DNA of 64,000 nucleotides from Dipteris shenzhenensis. Lineage: Eukaryota; Polypodiophyta; Polypodiopsida; Gleicheniales. The notes beneath the pieces were generated by a model that saw only the letters and a program-made list of their open reading frames with translations, searched no databases and was not told the origin of the DNA. Below, piece after piece: positions 59,936 through 64,000 of this stretch (the stretch's first letter is position 1; each line of letters opens with the position of its first letter). The DNA lies in NCBI GenBank assembly GCA_047967505.1, contig CM106540.1. One strand, written 5' to 3'. The position numbers were made by a program, and so were the translations under genes.

Positions 59936-62880
59936 CTGCTATGCAAAAAGTAAAGAAATTTAGAAACTATTTACATTTTTTAGAAATACGTGCATACTTT
60001 ATACTCTCAATAGATACATTATAATCTTACTGTATTTTTTGAAAGAATATGTAAAACATTAAATTAACAATGCTATAAGTAACTTTACAACTATGAACTT
60101 GAAACTTATAAAATTACAATTCTCTTTAATGTTTAGCATCCTGCCAGTTCTAGCAGAAATCTCTATCCACTAATGTTACAGCAAAAATAAATGCCAGTAA
60201 TTGCAGTTAAAAGTGTCTACTGTCTTAATGAAACGTGACAGTTATCCCAGTTTATACTGTCTGTTGTGGTAGAAAATATAACAAACATCTATGTAAATAG
60301 AATGAAATATTTAAAAAGAACCACTTTGCTATCTAATCAATCCATCTTTCAATACATTTATAATTAGAGACAACTTACCTATGATATATTAATCAAATTT
60401 TGAAAATGACAACCTAAATAAACTTAACAACAGTGCTTAGAAGCACTATTTTAATGCTTAAAGAAAATAAGATATACTTCGAAAGGGAGAGATGACAGTT
60501 TCACTCTGCTCCTTCCATGCTTCATAAGTCTCATTCAAAAGAGAGACTACAAAGAAAATGCTACAATAGATTTATCAACCAGCATATTCCTTTAAAAAAA
60601 ATGATTTCTTTGACCACATTAAAAAGAACACTACTAGGAGATGTCAACGGACAGAGACTCTCCTTAGATGAAAGGAGTAGAGCGAACACAAAGAAAGAGA
60701 AGTGCTACAAAGGATGAAAAGAGCGCCGTTGCTAAGAAAAGAAGAAGAACGCATGAAAGTGCAAGCAATACGAACGACAAGAAGAGGATTTGGAAAAGAA
60801 CTGTGAACAGAGCGAACCTTCTGAGTTGGCCATTTCAACGTCTATGTCTTCGAAAAACACAACAAAAAACATAAGCTGGGAATATGAGGAAGACACGGAC
60901 TATTCGTATTTATAGGACTCCATAGGGATAGCGTTAAACATGCATGCCCACGAGAGGAGCATGTTTAGAGCACAATTCAACATTAACTAAGACTAAAGAA
61001 CACTAGTTGCATGCCTTGTTGTAGAAGAAATGATTCTTGTTACAGCCTAATAGACGAACTCAAGAGGTGAAGAGTAACTATCAAAGAGCGTGAACCGAAC
61101 ACACAGCATCAGGAGGTACCCACGATGTCTTGCCTGGCAAGGGAGAATGGGTAAGTAAATAAAATAATGCAGATAGCAAAAAGAAACAACGAAATAAAGT
61201 AACACAAACCAAGGGGAGGATTTTCAGTCCGATAGAAAGATCTCGTTGCAGGAAGAAGCCATCACCGTTCGGATATGTGCTCCAAAGATCTCGATGCAAA
61301 ACCAAGCCATAACCGTTTGATGTGCAATCATCTTCATGACGAGGCAGCGCAAGGACCTGCAAAAGAATAAACAGTGTCAGTATGCTAAATAGAAAGTCTG
61401 ACGTTGTAAGGGCCTTGTTAGCAAGAATTAGAAGGATAGAATGATTACAGATATAGCTTGCAGGAAAGGGAAAAACTGCCTCTTTCACCCATCAGAAGCG
61501 GCCGCCATGCACAACTAGTAACGAACGGGAACACCTCACCACCATGCTCCAGCAAAGCAAGCATGCAGATGCTCTTGCATGCATCGCAGGCCTTCATGCC
61601 TCATGTCAGGGTACAAGGAGAGGTAAGGGAAAGTAGAGGCAAGATGCGACCGTTAGAATCCGCAAACGACCAGAAGGGAGACGATGTCGATGAGAAACGA
61701 GACGGCGAGCAAGAGTGAGATAAAGACCAAAGAAAGGAGCACAAGAGTCAGAGATGCTAGACAGCAAGAGCCACAAAAACAGTAGAGAAAGGAGCTAGAG
61801 AACAGGAGACAAGCAGGAGTGCAAAAGGTGTGCCAGAGAAAGACAGAGATGGAGCTCGGCGATGAGGGAGATGGAGCTCGTCGACGAAGTAGCTCGAACG
61901 GCCAACTAGGAGATAGAGCAATAGATGGAGCTCGCCGCCGATGAGGAGATGGAGCAACAAATGGAGCTCGCCACTGACAAGGACATGGAGCAGGAGCAAG
62001 AGAAGAGCTCGCCACCGATGAGGAGGTGGAGTAGGAGAGATCTAACATGTTAGAGATGCAACTCCTCTAAACCTAAACTAAAACCTAACTATACTAATAA
62101 ACCTAACCACACTGACAGGCTACCTAACACACTCCACTAACATTACCTCTAAACACTCCACTAACTAAAATCACGTCTAACAACCTAATTAAACTCTATA
62201 ATCAATTACTAACCTAGTCAACAAGACTTCCACAACACAAAAACAAACATCTACACAAAATACACATCAACCTATATGCCCCTTGCAGGCCCAAAAAGGA
62301 GGAAGAAGTACCTATAAATCAAATAGTTGTTAGGAAGTAAATCAAAAAGTTGTCAACAGTGCAAGCATGGGCATCACGGTATATTAAATTTTTTGTGCGG
62401 CGAGGAGCTACAGTTGATAAGGAGTTGCAATCGGGTAGAGGGAAGGTCACGAGACTGTTTGACTGTAGGCAGAAAGAAGGCACTTCCAGTAAATTTAATC
62501 AAAATTTGAGAAATGATTTAAGAAGACAGTTGCAGTGAATCGGTGACGGACAAGAAATCTCTTGAAATCTCAATCGTCATAATTGAGATGTAGTACTAGG
62601 GAGTTGTAGTCGGACAGTCGACAGGCATCGAGATAGTAGTTTAAAGGTAGAGCATATAATAGATGTCCAAAGCGCAGATGTGTGAAAGGTACTGGAAAGC
62701 ATAGTGAGTAGAGTAGGTAGTTTAGAGGCATAAATAAGGAAGCAAAGGATAGACGTGGGATTAACTAAACATAGGTAGGCAGTTTCTTGAAGTTGAATAG
62801 GCATTACTCGGGTGGGGGTTGGGAGCTGGAGAGTATTAGTCAAGTTTAGCAAAAAGATTAGTTAGGAAGTAATTACGAAT
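59936..62880. other. Mostly non-coding; minisatellite of GATGGAGCTCG units
   Basis: 60000-61080 is AT-rich, with no gene I can support beyond a possible first exon of the preceding gene near 60790-60838. 61230-61320 contains two diverged copies of a short block (AGATCTCGTTGCAGGAAGAA and AGATCTCGATGCAAAACCAA, with CATCACCGTT and CATAACCGTT after them). 61848-62040 is a minisatellite of GATGGAGCTCG(C/T)CG and GATGAGGAG units. 62300-62538 has a protein-like plus-strand reading (VRRGATVDKELQSGRGKVTR) ending TGA at 62536, with an upstream stop. It is unassigned and may be a transposase or gene fragment. Confidence 0.4.
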
Positions 62881-63540
62881 TAGTAATGAATTCATTAGGG
62901 GTTACTAGGGGTTATAGTTAGGGATTAGTTTAGGGGATGTAGTTAGCTAGTAGTTAGGGGGATGCAAAGAGAGAGAGAAAGTTAGAAGAGAAGGTAGAGA
63001 GAGTGGGAAAAAGTTTTTTAAGAGAACGAGTAAAGAGGGGATTTAGGGAGAGTTAGGTTAGTTGGGGACTATAATATGGAGAAAGGAGAGTACTTACAAT
63101 TTCATATGGAGTCTAGTTAGGGTAGTGGAGTTTGAATATAGAGAGGGATTAGTATTATTAGATGGTTAGTTAGGAAGGGTAGAGAGAGAAAGAGGTAGAT
63201 AGTGTAGAGAGAGGGAAAGAGGGAGAAAGAGTACAGAGAGATAGAGAGGGGGTAGAGACAGATAGAGAGGGGTTAGAGAGAGTAGAGACAGAGAAAGAGG
63301 AAAAAAAGAGGGGGAAATAAGGAAAAAATTAGAGAAAATTAGGGTGAATTGAGGAAAGGAGGCGTAAATAGGGAAAAGTAGGGAATTTCAGGGGGGGAAA
63401 GGATAAGGGCAATTTAGAGGGGGGGAGAAAAAATTAGGGAAATTTTAGAAAAATAATGATAGATAGGAAAGCTTAGGGAGGGGGGAGTGATAAGGGAAAT
63501 TAGGGAGGGAGGAAAAAATAAGGGCCAATGGGGGAACTGC
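62881..63540. repeat. Purine-rich low-complexity tract
   Basis: Long G/A-rich stretch with drifting units such as GAGAGAGTAGAGA and GGGGAAATAAGG. No coding content. Confidence 0.85.
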
Positions 63541-63565
63541 ATGCAAAAGGTGAGAGAGGATTGTT

Positions 63566-63590
63566 TGTGTGTGTGTGTGTGTGTGTGTGT
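63566..63590. repeat. GT dinucleotide microsatellite
   Basis: An uninterrupted GT run at the end of the purine-rich tract. Confidence 0.95.
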
Positions 63591-64000
63591 CCTATCAACT
63601 ACTCTACTGCACCAATTCTCAATGAACTAGTAAGCCAAATACAACCATATACCATTGCCCTTAACATCGCTTAAGTGAGAATAATCCATTACCAAACTAT
63701 CCCTTCCGACAAAGTGTCAAAGTGGGAGTCAACTTTCACACTCAGTAAATTGCAAAAAGTACAACAATACTCTTGAGTTACTAGTCTCCAATAGAAAGTC
63801 TAATCTTATTTATCAGTAGTTGGAGATAATCCACCATAGAGTACTCCTCGAAATTGCCAACACCATATCTTCATGCCTTAGATTTTTCAATGCAAACCCA
63901 ATGGAGAGGTATGTCAACTCACCTGGCACCATCACAACTAAATGAAAGTTAGAACAATTCATTCGAGCTGTGGTAGCCAAGCTTCAATGCTAGCACACCA
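63591..64000. other. Sequence without a recognised feature
   Basis: No gene, repeat or domain was recognised. Confidence 0.4.

Noticed and set aside
61081-61488. 135-codon minus-strand frame with hydrophobic segments
   Set aside because: It is not recognised as any membrane protein and includes a duplicated block; coding status could not be supported.

Overview
The window looks like nuclear DNA of a land plant. Evidence: Ty1/copia elements with the plant-type primer-binding site next to their LTRs, a Ty3/gypsy element of non-chromovirus type, abundant microsatellites and purine-rich tracts, and short GT-AG introns. I cannot name the species. A Helitron with a C-terminal endonuclease and an FCP1-SET composite gene would be unusual for a flowering plant, so a seed-free plant or gymnosperm is possible; this is inference. 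No bacterial-type genes, rRNA, tRNA genes or CRISPR arrays were seen.

Layout. 1-1500: decayed gag-like sequence (minus). 1533-5870: copia element A (minus), 3' LTR present, 5' end lost. 5871-9077: copia element B (plus), 5'-truncated, with 3' LTR. 10261-22330: a roughly 12-kb array of interspersed modules built round a short palindrome-like motif (theme AGAATGGCACT/AGTGCCATTCT), interrupted by a 247-bp MITE. 22537-27024: a broken multi-exon gene (plus) with a ParB-like motif, an FCP1-type phosphatase domain and a C-terminal SET domain; one intron carries a perfect copy of the palindrome and the same MITE family sits in an exon. 27905-30216: 5' half of a copia element (minus) of the same family as B. 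30788-32100: MITE fragment and a fossil hAT transposase. 32425-33118: solo LTR of the copia A family with a perfect target duplication.

34970-41863 is a Helentron-like Helitron (minus): Helitron N-domain, HUH/two-tyrosine Rep, PIF1-type helicase, then an endonuclease. It is split by a complete 2.26-kb LTR element that encodes almost nothing (37307-39564, TSD ATTAT). 41.9-45.5 kb has tandem repeats and no recognised gene. 45938-54735 is a recent Ty3/gypsy element (minus; 992-bp LTRs nearly identical) that landed in a TG microsatellite. Besides gag-pro-RT-RH-IN it carries an extra region between 5' LTR and gag, with an RNase H domain and a zinc knuckle. The microsatellite belongs to a tandem array of fold-back units (45580-45937 and 54736-57960), each with long nested palindromes. 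58202-59935 is a degenerate unrecognised minus-strand gene. 60-64 kb is mostly non-coding, ending in purine-rich minisatellite and a GT microsatellite.

Almost every coding sequence here is a transposable element or broken. The region reads as a nested graveyard of elements, and the FCP1-SET gene beside its palindrome array is the one locus that is not an obvious transposon. Stop codons and frameshifts were read by eye; no database search was possible.
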